A DNA stretch of 64,000 bases from Scolanthus callimorphus (GCA_033964015.1 CM066914.1:9601831-9665830); one strand, 5' to 3'. Positions 1 through 12,546 are shown, numbered from the stretch's first letter. The notes: generated by a model not told the origin, from the sequence alone. Translations and numbers: made by a program.

Positions 1-689
1 ATAACCCGCTAGTCCATTCTATAAGCTTTTCAACGATATATAGGTTGACATATTTTGGTTAAACTAAGGACGTGTATGATTGTTTTTCCGAGGACGTGCC
101 GCGAAGGTTCTCAGTAACCTTAATTACCACGCATTGACATCTTGTTTACGAGTTAGTCAAACTGTTTGTACACTTCTTAATCGCTGTGAAATAGCCAAGG
201 ACGAGGGTTTTAAAAAGGAGAGAGTTTGGGTATTGCAGCGTATAACAATATAGGTGTTGAAAATTTGTAACCATTTTTGCAGACAGTTTTTTCCTAAGCG
301 TAAGACAAACAAAGTCTAATTAACCGCGTCGATTTTCAAAAGATGCCTCCTCCTTAGAAAGCGTATTATTATCTATTCATTTAACTATGATTGCCAGTCA
401 AAATTTAATGAAGGCTGTCTTGTACAGTTGAAATATTGGTGGAGTCAAGATTTCAAAATTTCTCTTGTGGTGTTATTATTATTAATCGAGAAATAGTCTG
501 TTGACGTTTAGGATACTTGTGAGTATTTCATATATGTAAAAGTAAACATTCTGCACAAGATAACTAATAGATTGCTGTTGTGGCGGCGAACCTGCTGTTA
601 CACCATATGCTTGACATTGTTTCCAAAATCTAATTTTCAACACCAACAGAATTGTAGCCGCCGGCTCTCCAGTGGGTTTTTTCGGGTAT
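1..689. other. AT-rich intergenic, nothing recognised
   Basis: I see no exon-like open frame with splice signals, no RNA gene and no clear repeat here. The short open frames are low complexity or lead into the minisatellite that follows. Confidence 0.5.
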
Positions 690-1615
690 TCAATCCCGCG
701 CGCCAAAAAATCAAATGGAGAGCCGGCTACCCCCGCGACACAGGAATCCCGCGCGCCAAAAAATCAAATGGAGAGCCGGCTACCCGCGACACAGGAATCC
801 CGCGCGCCAAAAAATCAAATGGAGAGCCGGCTACCCCCGCGACACAGGAATCCCGCGCGCCAAAAAATCAAATGGAGAGCCGGCTACCCGCGACACAGGA
901 ATCCCGCGCGCCAAAAAATCAAATATCTGAAGAAAAAAATAACACACTGGAGAGTCGGCTACCCCCGCGACACAGGAATCCCGCGCGCCAAAAAATCAAA
1001 TGGAGAGCCGGCTACCCCGCGACACAGGAATCCCGCGCGCCAAAAAATCAAATATCTGAAGAAAAAAATAACACACTGGAGAGTCGTCTACCCCCGCGAC
1101 ACAGGAATCCCGCGCGCCAAAAAATCAAATGGAGAGCCGGCTACCCCGCGACACAGGAATCCCGCGCGCCAAAAAATCAAATATCTGAAGAAAAAAATAA
1201 CACACTGGAGAGTCGGCTACCCCCGCGACACAGGAATCCCGCGCGCCAAAAAATCAAATGGAGAGCCGGCTACCCCCGCGACACAGGAATCCCGCGCGCC
1301 AAAAAATCAAATGGAGAGCCGGCTACCCCCGCGACACAGGAATCCCGCGCGCCAAAAAATCAAATATCTGAAGAAAAAAATAACACTGGAGAGTCGGCTA
1401 CCCCCGCGACACAGGAATCCCGCGCGCCAAAAAATCAAATATCTGAAGAAAAAAATAACACACTGGAGAGTCGGCTACCCCCGCGACACAGGAATCCCGC
1501 GCGCCAAAAAATCAAATGGAGAGCCGGCTACCCCCGCGACACAGGAATCCCGCGCGCCAAAAAATCAAATATCTGAAGAAAAAAATAACACACTGGAGAG
1601 TCGGCTACCCCCACG
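690..1615. repeat. GC-rich minisatellite with two alternating unit types
   Basis: A tandem array in which each unit carries the core GAATCCCGCGCGCCAAAAAA followed by either a short spacer (about 53-bp unit, GGAGAGCCGGCTACC) or a longer A-rich spacer (about 78-bp unit, ATCTGAAGAAAAAAATAAC then GAGAGTCGGCTACC). The short and long types are interspersed rather than blocked, as expected from unequal exchange. The GC-rich core stands out against AT-rich flanks. Long open frames run through it in several frames because the unit lacks stops. They are not a protein. Confidence 0.93.
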
Positions 1616-2884
1616 ACGAGAAGTCGAGTAAAACGACTGGAAAAAACATTTGCCGTATATTTTTAACAACTTCTATGTTACTGTTCAATAAATGATTGAA
1701 AAATTTGATTTCTTACAACACCAAACCTCGAAAAAAATCAAATGCATTTTATAAGCTCACAGCTGTATGAAATGTACAGTAAACAACTAAAACCACTCGT
1801 TCAGAACTGAAAATACATCAATAAAAATTACATTTTGGTGTTATCACAGACAGTGTCTTTATCAAAAGCTTTCAAAAATGCTAAATATATGAAACAATTT
1901 CCAACCAAATTGTCGTTTTTCAACACCTCACGGCCAATACCATATTTGGAATCATTTACCTTTTAAGGAAGTGACAGGAGATCCTCTTTTGATAAGAATT
2001 TCGGCAAATGTAGCAAGAAAACGGTGAAATTTTGAATGAAAACTTGCAGATCGCAGAGACTCGAGTTCTCGATCTAACCACCCTAAAACACCCACACTAG
2101 CCCGCGCACGACTCGACCCATTCCTCTCAAGTGCATTCAGCAAAAACGACAATGATTCATTGCAGGTTCATTGATATGAATAAAAAAGTTGATTTGAAAT
2201 TTCCCTGTCAATGTTTTTCTACATTCTGGTCAAATCTCGATTCCTTGATGGATCCTTCTTGGTATCTCGTATTTTAAGTTTTTCGAAGTTGCAAAAACGT
2301 TACGGTTTGTGTGTAATTTTGGTTGTGTGAACACCCTCCAAGTCCTTTCTTGGTTTATTTGTTTCTTGCAGGTTTACTAGTATTACAACAGGTGGGAACA
2401 GGCACAAATGTCTAGAAGGGAATTGAACAAAAAAACAGCGGTGCATCAAAAGAAATGTACGTGGTGTAATTTTAAACTGCTCAGAAAAAAAAAAAAACAA
2501 GAACCGGCGCATACATAGACAAACATTTCTGCGTTTTTCATAGCAAAAGTTGAACCGTGCACGATGGTTATAACGTAGCTATTTTCCTCCAGTTGGACAG
2601 CTTTCATACGAATTACGCTCATAACGTTTTAACACGTAGCGCAAATGAGCTATAACTTGGCAGGTGAGCAGCCCAGGGGATGCCAATCTAAAATATGATG
2701 ACATGGTTTAATTGATTGACAATGTGACGTCATAATCACCGTGGGAACATAGCACAAAAAATTTTAGTGAGGAAATCGGCTATGCAATCAGTTTCTATTT
2801 AATCGTCGCAGTAAATGAACGACTGTATCGAAAACCGGACTGAGTTCTGATAAAACCGAGAGAAGTTATGACTAATTAAAAAAG
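1616..2884. other. Intergenic, no gene seen
   Basis: AT-rich sequence without convincing exons. Short open frames lack splice context and homology-like composition. Confidence 0.4.
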
Positions 2885-2889
2885 TTCAA

Positions 2890-3245
2890 ATTTCCCGCTT
2901 TGATGGTCAATTTGACCATATATGGTAAAAATTCGGCGATTTATAGAGGGCGCTGCTTAAATCTGTTGGAGACATACGTTTCAGATATAGGAATGTCTCA
3001 AAATTTGTAGTTACTTTGACTTAGTCATCTGATACTTTAGACGTCATATTACGTCAGTATGACGTCTTCTAACATGCAATTTTTACGTCAAAGTGACGTA
3101 AACAAGGTATCGAGTTTCATGTCAAAGTCAAAGTAACTACAAATTTTAAAATATTGCTATAACTGCTTGAAACAACATCATAGGAGTTAACGCGTTGACG
3201 TTTAAAATCGCCGAAATTTTACCTTATATGGTCAAGGAACAATTA
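2890..3245. mobile_element. Foldback / MITE-like inverted repeat
   Basis: Outer arms pair: TTTGACCATATATGGTAAAA with CGGCGATTT near 2911-2942, against AAATCGCCGAAATTTTACC and TATGGTCAAG near 3206-3235. An inner pair is also visible: AAAATTTGTAGTTACTTTGAC (2999-3019) against GTCAAAGTAACTACAAATTTT (3126-3146). The loop contains several ACGTCA/TGACGT half sites. A related TATATGGTCAAA tract occurs at about 17756, so the family is dispersed. No coding capacity. Confidence 0.6.
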
Positions 3246-3856
3246 AATTCCAGAGATTCCGGCGGGAGCTTCGAAATCACGATTTCTTAATAACTTTTGA
3301 TCTATATGTTCGATTTTAATGGAGATTTTGGTTTTGGAGTCGGCTTAGTGGTTAGAACATTTACCAATGTATAAAATGGTTGATATACAAATTCCTAACT
3401 TTGGCGCCATTTTCAACGGCCTATAGTGACGTCACGTTGTCAGTCATCATCTTCAGATTTCTATCAGTCGAAACATCTTTCCAGATACTAATACCTTGCC
3501 AAATTTGACATAAATGGGATAAATTCCCAGATCTTTGCATAGCGAGATGGAGGAAAATGATCTCATTTAGGCCATCGTGGTGTCTCAGTATCTTCCTTTG
3601 ATCGCATAACTAACACTTAACATTATTAAAACCGCGGAAATGAGGCTCAAAAAAGTTCGCTCTTAACCTGCAAGACGCAAATTCACTTTTCTTGATTTTA
3701 CTGCTAATTTTTCAAAAGGCGAGTTATTGTTATATTATCGCGATTAAACTGGTTTTCGTCACCTCAAGAAAGAATGGGAGGGTTTTTATTTAAACAAATG
3801 TGTGGTTAAACGATCGAAATGTGCTCCCAAATGCCCCTCGTCTCTTCAGTCAACCC

Positions 3857-4068
3857 TTTAGACCTCGTCCACACTACACCATTTTCATACGAAAACGGAT
3901 ACTTTTTGCTCCGGATACGGCTATCGTCCACACTACAACGCCGAAAATGATCACCGAAAACGGCGAAAACAATACAAAAACGACAAGTGTGGACGCAAAT
4001 CTTTTTGAAAACGGAGCAAAAGGTATCCGTTTTCGTTTGAAAACGGTGTAGTGTGGACGGGTCTTAGT
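3857..4068. mobile_element. MITE, GTCCACAC family
   Basis: Terminal inverted repeats start GACCTCGTCCACACTACACC on the left and end GGTGTAGTGTGGACGGGTC on the right, followed inward by matching GAAAACGGAT / ATCCGTTTTC. TTA lies at both outer edges, a possible target duplication. The interior repeats GTCCACACTACA and GAAAACGG motifs. The element at 45402-45831 shares the CGTCCACAC-type end and the same flanking TTA. Confidence 0.75.
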
Positions 4069-4069
4069 G

Positions 4070-5540
4070 TCACGCACAGTGAAAAAACGTCTGTTTTGAA
4101 CAAAGTAAGTTCTCCTTTATAAACCTATACATGCCTTAAACGTGAATTAAATTGATTTGGAATATCCGTATATCCAAGTTCGACGAGTGAGGAAGGAAAA
4201 AAAACATTAAGACTTACTTCCTATATTAATCCAGACTTCATGGCTATTTCGAGTCGACTTCAGGCAATTTCCAGCTTATTTGTGAGCACCTCGCCATCTA
4301 AATGACTTTAGTCGTATGCCCCGCATTTGTTGCTATAAAAAGCAGCCAATCATCACTAACTACTTAATGATATGAAGCATTTCTTTCTTTTTCCCATATC
4401 GGTGCCCCGACAGCGATATATCGATATACAAGCTGAGGTAATGATGTAAAATGGGAATGATGCCTAGTTTTCTATTTTCCATAAGATACTTGCTGTATAT
4501 CTTCTGGGGGGTTACTTTAGTGGATCTCAATAATTTAGCGTTGTATATTAGTTAGCCGACATCGCAAAGACATAACAGTGTTTTGGGTACTTTTTACTCT
4601 TGCTACAAAATAATTAAATTTTCGTGAAGGATGCTTCTCAAGAAACGCCCGAGGGCGTAAATTAAGCACACTACAAAGATTTATTTGACAGACGTGAAAT
4701 TCATAAGTTCGCAAGACAAGTGTCGCAGACGGAGATCCCTCTGCCTTGCATGAAAATGAACCCTCAGAATTCAAACACCTGCTATACTATAGTAGGGACT
4801 ATATTATGCTGATATCATGCGAAAAAAATTTCCTGCACAGCAAAATGGTAACTAAAACCCTTCTTTTTTATTGGAAAAAATTCTCACCTCGTAACAGAGG
4901 TAGAAAAAAAAAATCTTGCACCGACAAAAAAGCCCCCCCCCCCCTCCCTCAAAAGTTAAATGGTCGGCCCCTTAAAGAAGCCTTTAACAAAAGGTCGAGC
5001 CGCGACCTTTTGTTATTCAAATAATCTAGTTGTATTTAAGTTCTCCCGCGCTACTTGTATTTCACTAGCCTGATAGGCATTTGATAAGGCATTTGCCTCC
5101 CCCCGCTGTGCTCCTGTTCGACTTCCGGTCGGGGCAGAGGAATTTTTCTTTCTGTTCGGGTCGTGGTCGAAACTGATATTTATTGTGAGTTAAACTAATT
5201 TGTCTACTAAATTTCACGCCTTTCGGATGAGACAATAAGCTGAGGTCCCGTCTCGCCTTCACCTTGCCCTACCCAGTTCCAGGGGGGACATTTAAGAACC
5301 ACTGAGGGACGTAATAAACCCTCTGCCAGTGACCAACCTCAGTGTTTGTGCTTATGACCGCTTGGCTGCCAGTGGCGCCGTTGAGACGTAATGCAGCTCC
5401 AGAGCTCCCGACATTTACATGGCAGGGACTTTTTGTCCTGACCCCGTCCGGACTGTAGTAATATATATCACTCATTTTTCAGATCAGCATATGTCATCAT
5501 TTGTAGGCGCATGTGTATTTATACTTAATGGTGTTTACTA
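4070..5540. other. Intergenic, no gene seen
   Basis: AT-rich with a C-rich run at 4934-4946. A short hairpin-like AAGGTCGAGCCGCGACCTTTT lies near 4991. No supported exon. Confidence 0.4.
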
Positions 5541-5589
5541 TAAGGCTGGGGCCAATCCAGTTCAACTGTCCATCAAAGGCGTTTGTTCT

Positions 5590-5930
5590 TCAGCCATTTG
5601 GATTATGTTGGGCTACGGGTCAATAGCGCTGTGCACAGATTCTAAAATTAGATCACGAGACTCAGACAAACAATCCCTCAGAAATCTCATTCAGAAGGAT
5701 CGCGCTTGAAAAACGAGCCAGGGTTGGAGAACATAGAAGCTCTGCTATAATAAGTGGAACTACCAGTTTCCCAATTCATTTTGTATCGTTCTTTAGAGAG
5801 AAAACTGAGAAAATGGGAGAAACGTGTATTTGTTTGTCTGAGTTTTTAATTAGTGTGACGTCATCTGTGCGCAGCGCTATTCCAAACAGATCGCAACAGT
5901 TCCCAAAGCGCATACTGCCGTAAGTACTTG
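5590..5930. mobile_element. Nested MITE (5635-5878) inside an older repeat
   Basis: The inner element has inverted ends AGCGCTGTGCACAGAT (left) and ATCTGTGCGCAGCGCT (right), with further internal pairing around GACTCAGACAAACAA and TTTGTTTGTCTGAGT. The host repeat around it (GGATTATGTTGGGCTACGGG on the left; CAAACAGATCGCAACAGTTCC on the right) recurs at 9200-9262 without the inner element. That defines the insertion as about 244 bp into a CAAT/ATT site. Further out, GGCTGGGGCCA (about 5546) and TGGCCCCAGCC (about 6034) form a possible outer inverted pair. Confidence 0.65.
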
Positions 5931-6059
5931 GCTTTCTCGGCGCGAGATTTTCAGTTGTAATGTTCAGCTGATGTTTAACAAATTTCAGATCAGTTCAAAA
6001 GAAAGGGCTAAATTACCATTTCCATGTGGTTTGGCCCCAGCCTGGTGCTTTTTGATTGC

Positions 6060-9000
6060 CATGACAACATCAATGCCACAAATAACTCATTCTCAGATAT
6101 TTTGGCGCATTCTCTAATAGCCCATATTAGTGCAAAATGAGCAATTTCTGCTGAATAAAAAAGGAAGTATTTTAGTCACTTCCTACCTACTTTGTTTTGA
6201 GTTTTGGTGTTGTTAGTTACCTTTGTATCACTAGTAGAACAAGCGTTTCGAGCCATTTTTGTGTTATTTTTGCTGCACGTTTCATATTTTTGCTATTGTT
6301 GAGTACTTTCTGCGGCAGTGAGCAAAATCTTTTGAGGAGTGATTAAAGCAATCGAAGAATACTCACGACAGTCGTACATATGAAATGCGCTTTTCAGTCG
6401 CCAACTCGTGAGCTTCCGGAATTTATTTAAAACAAAATATATTTTTTAATAAAATTTAAAGTAATTTACAATGCATTACGTTACATTGATTTACTTTAAC
6501 ACCCGCTAAAGAAGAAAAAATATATATACTATATAAACGTGACAAAAAGAAAAAGAAAAAAAGTAAAGAACCGTAAAAAAGAAGCGTCCACTAATCTGAT
6601 TTTAATCTAAGCATGTCTTAATTGCTTTCCATTTCTTTTCGAAATTTATTTTGTTTACCATCTTTTCTATTTTGGCGTTTTCATACAAACGAGCTAAGAA
6701 GCCATCAAAGCTTAAACGTGTGTCTTTCAAAAAGGAGACATAAATATGATATTTTGCAATAACAATTGCAAAGTTAAAATTAGATTTGTTCTGGATTGTG
6801 ACCGTTATGCCATAGACTGTTTTCAGATCTAATTTAATTTTTGATGTTGTGTGCTACTTTAAATTGAAACATTCTTATTTTTGGTTTCCTTGGTTACGCT
6901 GAAGGGTAAGGAATACACTTGTTTTTAGCTCATGCTCTTCCGCGCCATTTGTTCTTATTGTATGTTTTGCGGCTGGCTCACAAAAATGCACGCTGACCAA
7001 AGTTTTACGAACCCCTTTGGTTGTGATTTTGTGGAAATCAGAAAACCAGGACGGTATATCTTCATTGCAAAACAAAATAATGATCATGATCATTAATAAG
7101 CTTTTCATTCGGAGAAAAGAAATCAAAAGATAAACGGGAGCAGCTTTAGTGAGATCTATGTCTAGTACGTAGCTGTTTCTGGAAAAGAAAAAAAAACGAT
7201 GCTCTAAAACGAAGATAGTCTTTTCTAGCAGCTTCAAACGCTTGGCTTGGCCCCAGAGTCCTTCGCGACTCTTTCACATTTATACCCGAGCCCTTTGCGC
7301 GCTTCGGGCAATGTCTACTGTTTGGGTGCCATTTTGTCACGGGCGCAATGTGTTGTCATAGCAACAAGAGATCCTTGAAACGAGCCGAAATTCGGATGAA
7401 TCTCATTAAGTTGAGTACCAGTATAGATGGTAGTCTGTTTTCTGAAAGCAAATGCTAATTTGTCACTTTGCGCAGGTCTGCATTAGACAAGACAATACTC
7501 CAAACAGCTTTCTCGTCGGTGGTCTGGTTGTCTTCCAAAAATTGAAATGAACTCAAACCTGAGAGAGACAGTGGAATTTATACAAACAATTCAGTCGTTA
7601 ATCTTATTTTGCGAGGACTTTCTATCCTGTTCTAAAACGTGTTTGGCAAATTAAACAGCGAAACCTAAAACTACGAAGATTGATTTGACTAGTCCAAAAC
7701 ATCACTTATTTGATTATAATAATTACTGTTTTCTTCACTCTATTGTGAAGAAAATGTATTACAAGTGATATCCACAAAATATATTAATATGAATAGAAAC
7801 TTAAAACTTTAAACTAAACCTTAAACTTACTACTAATTTGGTTTTGCTAGGAAAGAGATTTTCGGGACGAAAATTGTTTTCCGTTTGTTGCATTTGCTGG
7901 GAATGGTGTTGATCATTAATACACACATACACACACGTTAATTTAATATTTATTAATATTTAGTAAGTTTTGGTTTTTGCTTCTATCTGGCAAAAAAAAA
8001 CATTCTATACATCCCCTTGCTGGCTGGGAAAATCGAGGGGAAAATTGGAGCTGCAGTAATCCTGGGAAAACATCACTCACGAATCCTCCTTGCAGAATAG
8101 ATGGGGATAGAACGAATTCCAAAAAACTGAGAGAGCCGCACTTGGTGTATCGGTGGACTGTATTTGATGAATAGGCAAACTGACGGATCAATATAATCTA
8201 CTTAGACCTCGGTGTGAACCTAGCATTTCCATTCTATCGGACTACACCGTTTATAACAAATATTGGTTGGTTATTTTCTTGCGCGAGCGTAACGATTGCT
8301 GAGTCGTATATACCATATATATATATATACCAGATAGTATGCGTGTTGAAGTCAACTTTTTCTTGCATGGAATTCACCGAAATTAATTTTGCCAGATGCT
8401 CCACTTTTTTTTTTCTTTGGCCAGTGAGAAAAGATATCAGAATGTACTTACAGTTAAGCTTTTCTCCCGAGAATAATCGATGAATTTCTTCTCACCTTCT
8501 TGCCGCGAAGTAATAAGTTTTCCGTGATGTGAGCGTTAAATGTTGCCTTTTTATGTCAAAACGGTCATTAGATATATTGTGCTACAAACGCAGTGGTAAT
8601 TAAAATACAGAACGATCCAACCAGCGATGGCAAAGCTTAATTTACTACGTGAATACCCTTAATCCACTGTGCTATCCATATACACAAGATTTGGTTACCG
8701 GAACTCGAAAGATGCAATCGATGTGTAGTTCAGTTGACTTCCACAAAAAAGTGCTTGTAGGCCGAGGATTTGCCTCTTGATCTTCATTCTTTTGTTTTCT
8801 TATTTTATCCCTTAACTGTTAGCTCTATAATTTCATTGTATCATTCAATGTGTCATAGATAATCCAATACTTATCCAAAGGATTAGTAATATTCACTGTC
8901 ATAAACGAGCAATACATGAATTACCGACTTAAATAATCACATTGCGCCCTGAAATCTTTTTGATGATTACTCGCTACCACGGGGTAACATTACAAATTGA

Positions 9001-9195
9001 GATAAATTTAGCTAGATATGATTATTTGATCATTTGATTATTTGACCCACACGGCAGAGTTTATTTATTTATTATTTATGTTTATTTTTGTATGTAATTT
9101 AAAACCCACAAGAATCATCATAATTGATGGAGGTGGAGTAAATGGAAGAAGAAGAAGAAGAAGAGTCGAAGGAAAGGGAAATTACGAAATGGTCG
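6060..9195. other. Intergenic, no gene seen
   Basis: AT-rich sequence with A-rich runs (6535-6590) and short TA repeats (8315-8330). I found no exon with coherent splice sites on either strand. Confidence 0.4.
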
Positions 9196-9196
9196 G

Positions 9197-9265
9197 TCAG
9201 CCATTTGGATTAGGTTGGGCTCCGGGTCAATATTTCAAACAGATTGCAACAGTTCCCAACTCGCC
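9197..9265. repeat. Uninterrupted copy of the repeat at 5590-5930
   Basis: CCATTTGGATTAGGTTGGGC and CAAACAGATTGCAACAGTTCC are joined here by GTCAATATTT. In the 5.6-kb copy the same two blocks are separated by a 244-bp inverted-repeat element. This is the unfilled version of that insertion site. Confidence 0.7.
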
Positions 9266-9739
9266 TATTGCCGTAGACTTCAACTGACTGTCGACCCTTG
9301 AATAGAAAGATCGAGTTTGTTGCCCCACCTAGTAGCGGCACAGGGAAATTTTATTAAATAATTCGACACGAGAAAATTGATTATGTATCGTCAAGAGCCG
9401 ATTATCAAGAGTAAGAATCTCCCTTATTAACTCCCTCCTCATATCAACGCCAGAGATGAAAAGTGTTTACGTTTTCCCATAAAATTGAACAAAAACCAAC
9501 TTGGTAGGGCACTGCTAGACGTAAATTTTTCATTTTTATTGGTGCCTAGTCTTCTTGCGCGATTTTGCTCCAGCACAGCAACCCCTCGCTTGTACTTCGT
9601 TTTGAGCCAAGGGATACCTCGGAGGAGGCTAGGTTACAGCAGTACCTATCTAACGCGCGATGACACGTGCTTGGGAAAATTAGAACGTTTTGGCCAAAAT
9701 ATTCAAGTCCGCAATTCCTTTTCAACGGTAATCACTGAA

Positions 9740-9912
9740 GGGGGTGGATCAAGAGGGTGGGCAGTGGGGGTTGGACCCCCCCCCCCCCCCCCCCCCTATG
9801 AGAGTGATAGATTAGTAGTTATTTGAACTCAGTACGGGTCATAACCAGTCCAACTTAGTGCTGCAACCCCCCCCCCCCCCCCCCCTTTGAAAAATCTTGG
9901 ATCCGCCACTGA
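9740..9912. repeat. Element with two long poly-C runs
   Basis: Two runs of about 20 C (9776-9796 and 9867-9885) flank a short unique segment. The edges carry GGATCAAGAG and CTTGGATCCGCCACTGA, typical of a dispersed element with homopolymer ends. Run lengths are likely unreliable. Confidence 0.5.
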
Positions 9913-10199
9913 GCTCAGCAACTGTAATTCAGTTCTTACTGCACTTATGTTTGATTGACTCATTCATATCATTCATTGTTCATTCATTCCGGGAAATACT
10001 TATTTCAGTGAAGTACTGAAAAATTCAATTGACATGGAATTTTCCCGACACTGGGGAAAGCTAGCAGATGTTCTAATCTAACAGGATGCTAAACATTGTT
10101 GCTCTCGGGGATCTCTTTATAGCACCTCTTGTATTCTCTTTTGAGAAGGGCTTTGTCTGCCAGTCCCCAAGTAATAAGCTATTGGCCATGGCGAGCAAA

Positions 10200-10500
10200 G
10201 GCGGTTTTTCTCACATAAAACCATCGGAGCCGAGACAGTTCTGACAGTTTGATCATGATAAGAATGTTTCGGCCAAACACTTTCGACTATCGACGTTGGA
10301 AAACCTCCTTATACGGAAATTCCCCTTACGATATTTGGAAATTCTCTAAGTATCTCTACTCTTATCTAAATACAGCAGGAAAATCGCAAAAACTGGCAGG
10401 TGTCTGAGAAACATCGTTCTCCAACCTCGTCCCCAGGGTCTTCTGGACCCGCCATCTTGGGAATTACCCACAAGACCCTGGGAACGAGGTTGATCGTTCT
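10200..10500. mobile_element. Diverged dispersed repeat ending in a CAACCTCGT MITE
   Basis: The sequence at about 10250-10415 resembles 14790-14985 (shared GACGTTG, AAAACTTCC-like, GCAGGAAAAT and GAGAAACATC blocks), so both are copies of one repeat. At 10421-10492 an inverted element runs from CAACCTCGTCCCCAGGGTC to GACCCTGGGAACGAGGTTG. The same terminal sequence recurs at 14992, 38916, 39237, 53969 and (variant) 58927. Confidence 0.65.
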
Positions 10501-10789
10501 CTTGGCACTTGGCAATTGGTCGCCATTTTGTATTTTTCGGCCAAAGGACCTGGATCGAGATTAAAAAACACAGGCAGCACGCACGGACTCGTAAAAAACG
10601 ACACTGCACTTTCTTGACTTGGTTCAGGATAGAGTGGATCCCGTTATTCCAAAAGCTCAGTTGCATGAGATTGGTAAAGACGTTTCTGTGATCCTCTGAT
10701 TTAGGCTAATTTACCATCGAACGAGTAGGTAACTTACAGGAGATCATTTTCGAAAACACAACTAAAAAACAAAAGCCCCTTTTGCTTAC

Positions 10790-10868
10790 CAGTATTTCTC
10801 TGTGAGTTTTACTTTTCCGTCGATAACGCGACGATCTCGTTGCCTCATATGAATCATTTCTTCAGTTC
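10790..10868 (-). CDS. Orphan minus-strand exon candidate
   Basis: On the minus strand a pyrimidine tract and AG acceptor precede 79 nt that end in a GTAAGC donor. One frame (2 nt, 25 codons, 2 nt) is open and reads as a charged, protein-like peptide (T-E-E-M-I-H-M-R-Q-R-D-R-R-V-I-D-G-K and on). The other two frames hit stops at once. I do not recognise the family and found no convincing partner exons nearby. It could be an exon of a minus-strand gene extending outside what I can trace, a relic, or chance. Confidence 0.3.
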
Positions 10869-10914
10869 CTAAAAAGAAACCCAAAAATATTTCATCAACA
10901 ACTATATAACAATA

Positions 10915-10942
10915 TCAAGAGAAAATGATCATTTTCTCTTGA
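10915..10942. repeat. Perfect 28-bp palindrome
   Basis: TCAAGAGAAAATGA is followed directly by its exact reverse complement. It is AT-rich and lies 47 bp from the orphan exon candidate. Function unknown. Confidence 0.8.
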
Positions 10943-11394
10943 CAATATACAACAGCATTATTAATCTAGTCGCCAGAAGTGGTTCACGAGCACTCCGGAA
11001 CTAGTAACGAGACATACTTTTTTGTAACCCTTAGGATATGACGAAACTGGTTTTAGATGTCACACGGCTCAAAAAGTGTCCCACGGCCCTTTTTTGTCAG
11101 ATTTTGTTTTTTAATTATTTCTTTTGTTATTTAATGAGATCCAATGAGGAAATTTATAGGCTGTAGCACTGTTCGGAAAAGCATTCCAGTCTTACCACTT
11201 ATACTATTATAGTGTTATTAATAGACATGCCCGTTTTATACATGTTATGTTCCTTACTGATAGATATTTTCTAAGACTCTGTCAGCCTTTGTTTTCCTAT
11301 TAGGAAATACCAAAACGATATGCGTATGTGACGGGAGGCCGAAGGCCGAATGGTCTATTGATATCATAGCACATGAGGACGAGAGGTCTAATTG

Positions 11395-11592
11395 TTTCAG
11401 TATAAACCAAATAGTTGGTCAGTTTTGGCAATGAATGCCATTATTTTATGTTGAAAAAATCAAGTTTTCTTGCAAAGAAAGGTGGTGGTTTAGTGCCAGA
11501 CACGGTCTATCACTAATAGACCATTAGTAGCTCAGCCAATCAGAATGCAGGATTTGTAATAGACCATTAGTTGGTTTATACTAAATAGTATT
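11395..11592. mobile_element. MITE with AGTATAAACCAA ends
   Basis: The left end AGTATAAACCAAATAGTTGG pairs with the right end TTAGTTGGTTTATACT. The inner TAGACCATTAG motif is repeated. About 190 bp, non-coding. Confidence 0.6.
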
Positions 11593-12117
11593 ATATTAAT
11601 ATCTAATATACCTTTATTCAGTACATAGTTTCAATTATTGTATTGTCTGTGTGAAAGACCTGTAAATTAACTGGTGTGTTACGTGGCAGTCTCCGTTGGG
11701 CCGTGACAACACATCTTAGCTAAATCTATTTTCACAATAAACATCTATTGTGTTACATATCGTATTGTAACTTTCCTAAACCGTCGTCTATGCTTTATAT
11801 GAGCTGCTTTTATCCAAATAAATTTCTTCGACGCCCAAACCAGTCACTTCCAGAATGATGCTAGCGATACTAATAGATTCTAGGCTTCTCTGTTTATGCA
11901 TGAGTAGTTCCCTAAAAAAGGGAGTAAAAATGCCTGTAATGACGCTGCTCGACAGCAATCATTACACGCGACTGGAACGCATCCTTATCTTTTAGTTATC
12001 AGGGTTTTATAATGGTGGACGCACTTTGATATCGAAGAGGGAATAAAGCGAAACAGTAAAAACCTGCGTATAAGATGATAAGAACCTAACTTTTTAATTT
12101 AGCCTAAACAAGTTCTA

Positions 12118-12315
12118 ATAGACCTCCTCGGCTTGGGCGTACTATTGTCCCATTTCAGATCACGTGGCATTCATTTGAATAATCTTTCTTTGTTTGGGTT
12201 TCTTCCATATTCATATATCATTCGGTGCGTAGCGGAGAAACAAAGAATACTCATGGGAATGCCACGTGATCTGAAATGGGAAAACATTACGCCCAAGCCG
12301 AGGAGGTCTATTGCT
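12118..12315. mobile_element. MITE with ~60-bp terminal inverted repeats
   Basis: The left arm starts AATAGACCTCCTCGGCTTGG and continues through CCCATTTCAGATCACGTGGC. The right arm mirrors it with GCCACGTGATCTGAAATGGG and CCAAGCCGAGGAGGTCTATT. The arms are nearly identical, so insertion was recent. The open frame through it is fortuitous. Confidence 0.85.
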
Positions 12316-12379
12316 ACCAAGGTTCTTAAAATAGGTTTGTATATTTTCATATAATTTCATTTATTAAATATATTATAAA

Positions 12380-12546
12380 TCAGGGACGGCGGAACCAGTT
12401 TTTGAAGTGGGGGCTCATTAGTAAGATTGTATGGCAGGGAAGGGGGGGGGGGGGCTGAGTCTTGTGAAAATGTATGAAAACTTGGCGAAATGTGGGGGGG
12501 ATAAAGCCCCCCCCCCCCCCCCCCCCCCCGGCTCTGCCGTCCCTGT
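12380..12546. mobile_element. MITE with G-run and C-run interior
   Basis: Ends are CAGGGACGGCGGAACC and GGCTCTGCCGTCCCTG (imperfect inverted). The interior has a G12 tract (about 12442-12454) and a C21-type tract (about 12508-12529) that could pair with each other. Confidence 0.75.

Noticed and set aside
572..1631. Open frames of 319 and 334 codons across the first minisatellite
   Set aside because: Two different frames are equally open because the GC-rich unit lacks stops. The peptide is a direct translation of the repeat.
3040..3070. Regulatory CRE cluster (several TGACGT words)
   Set aside because: The words lie in the loop of an inverted repeat far from any gene start, so repeat structure explains them.
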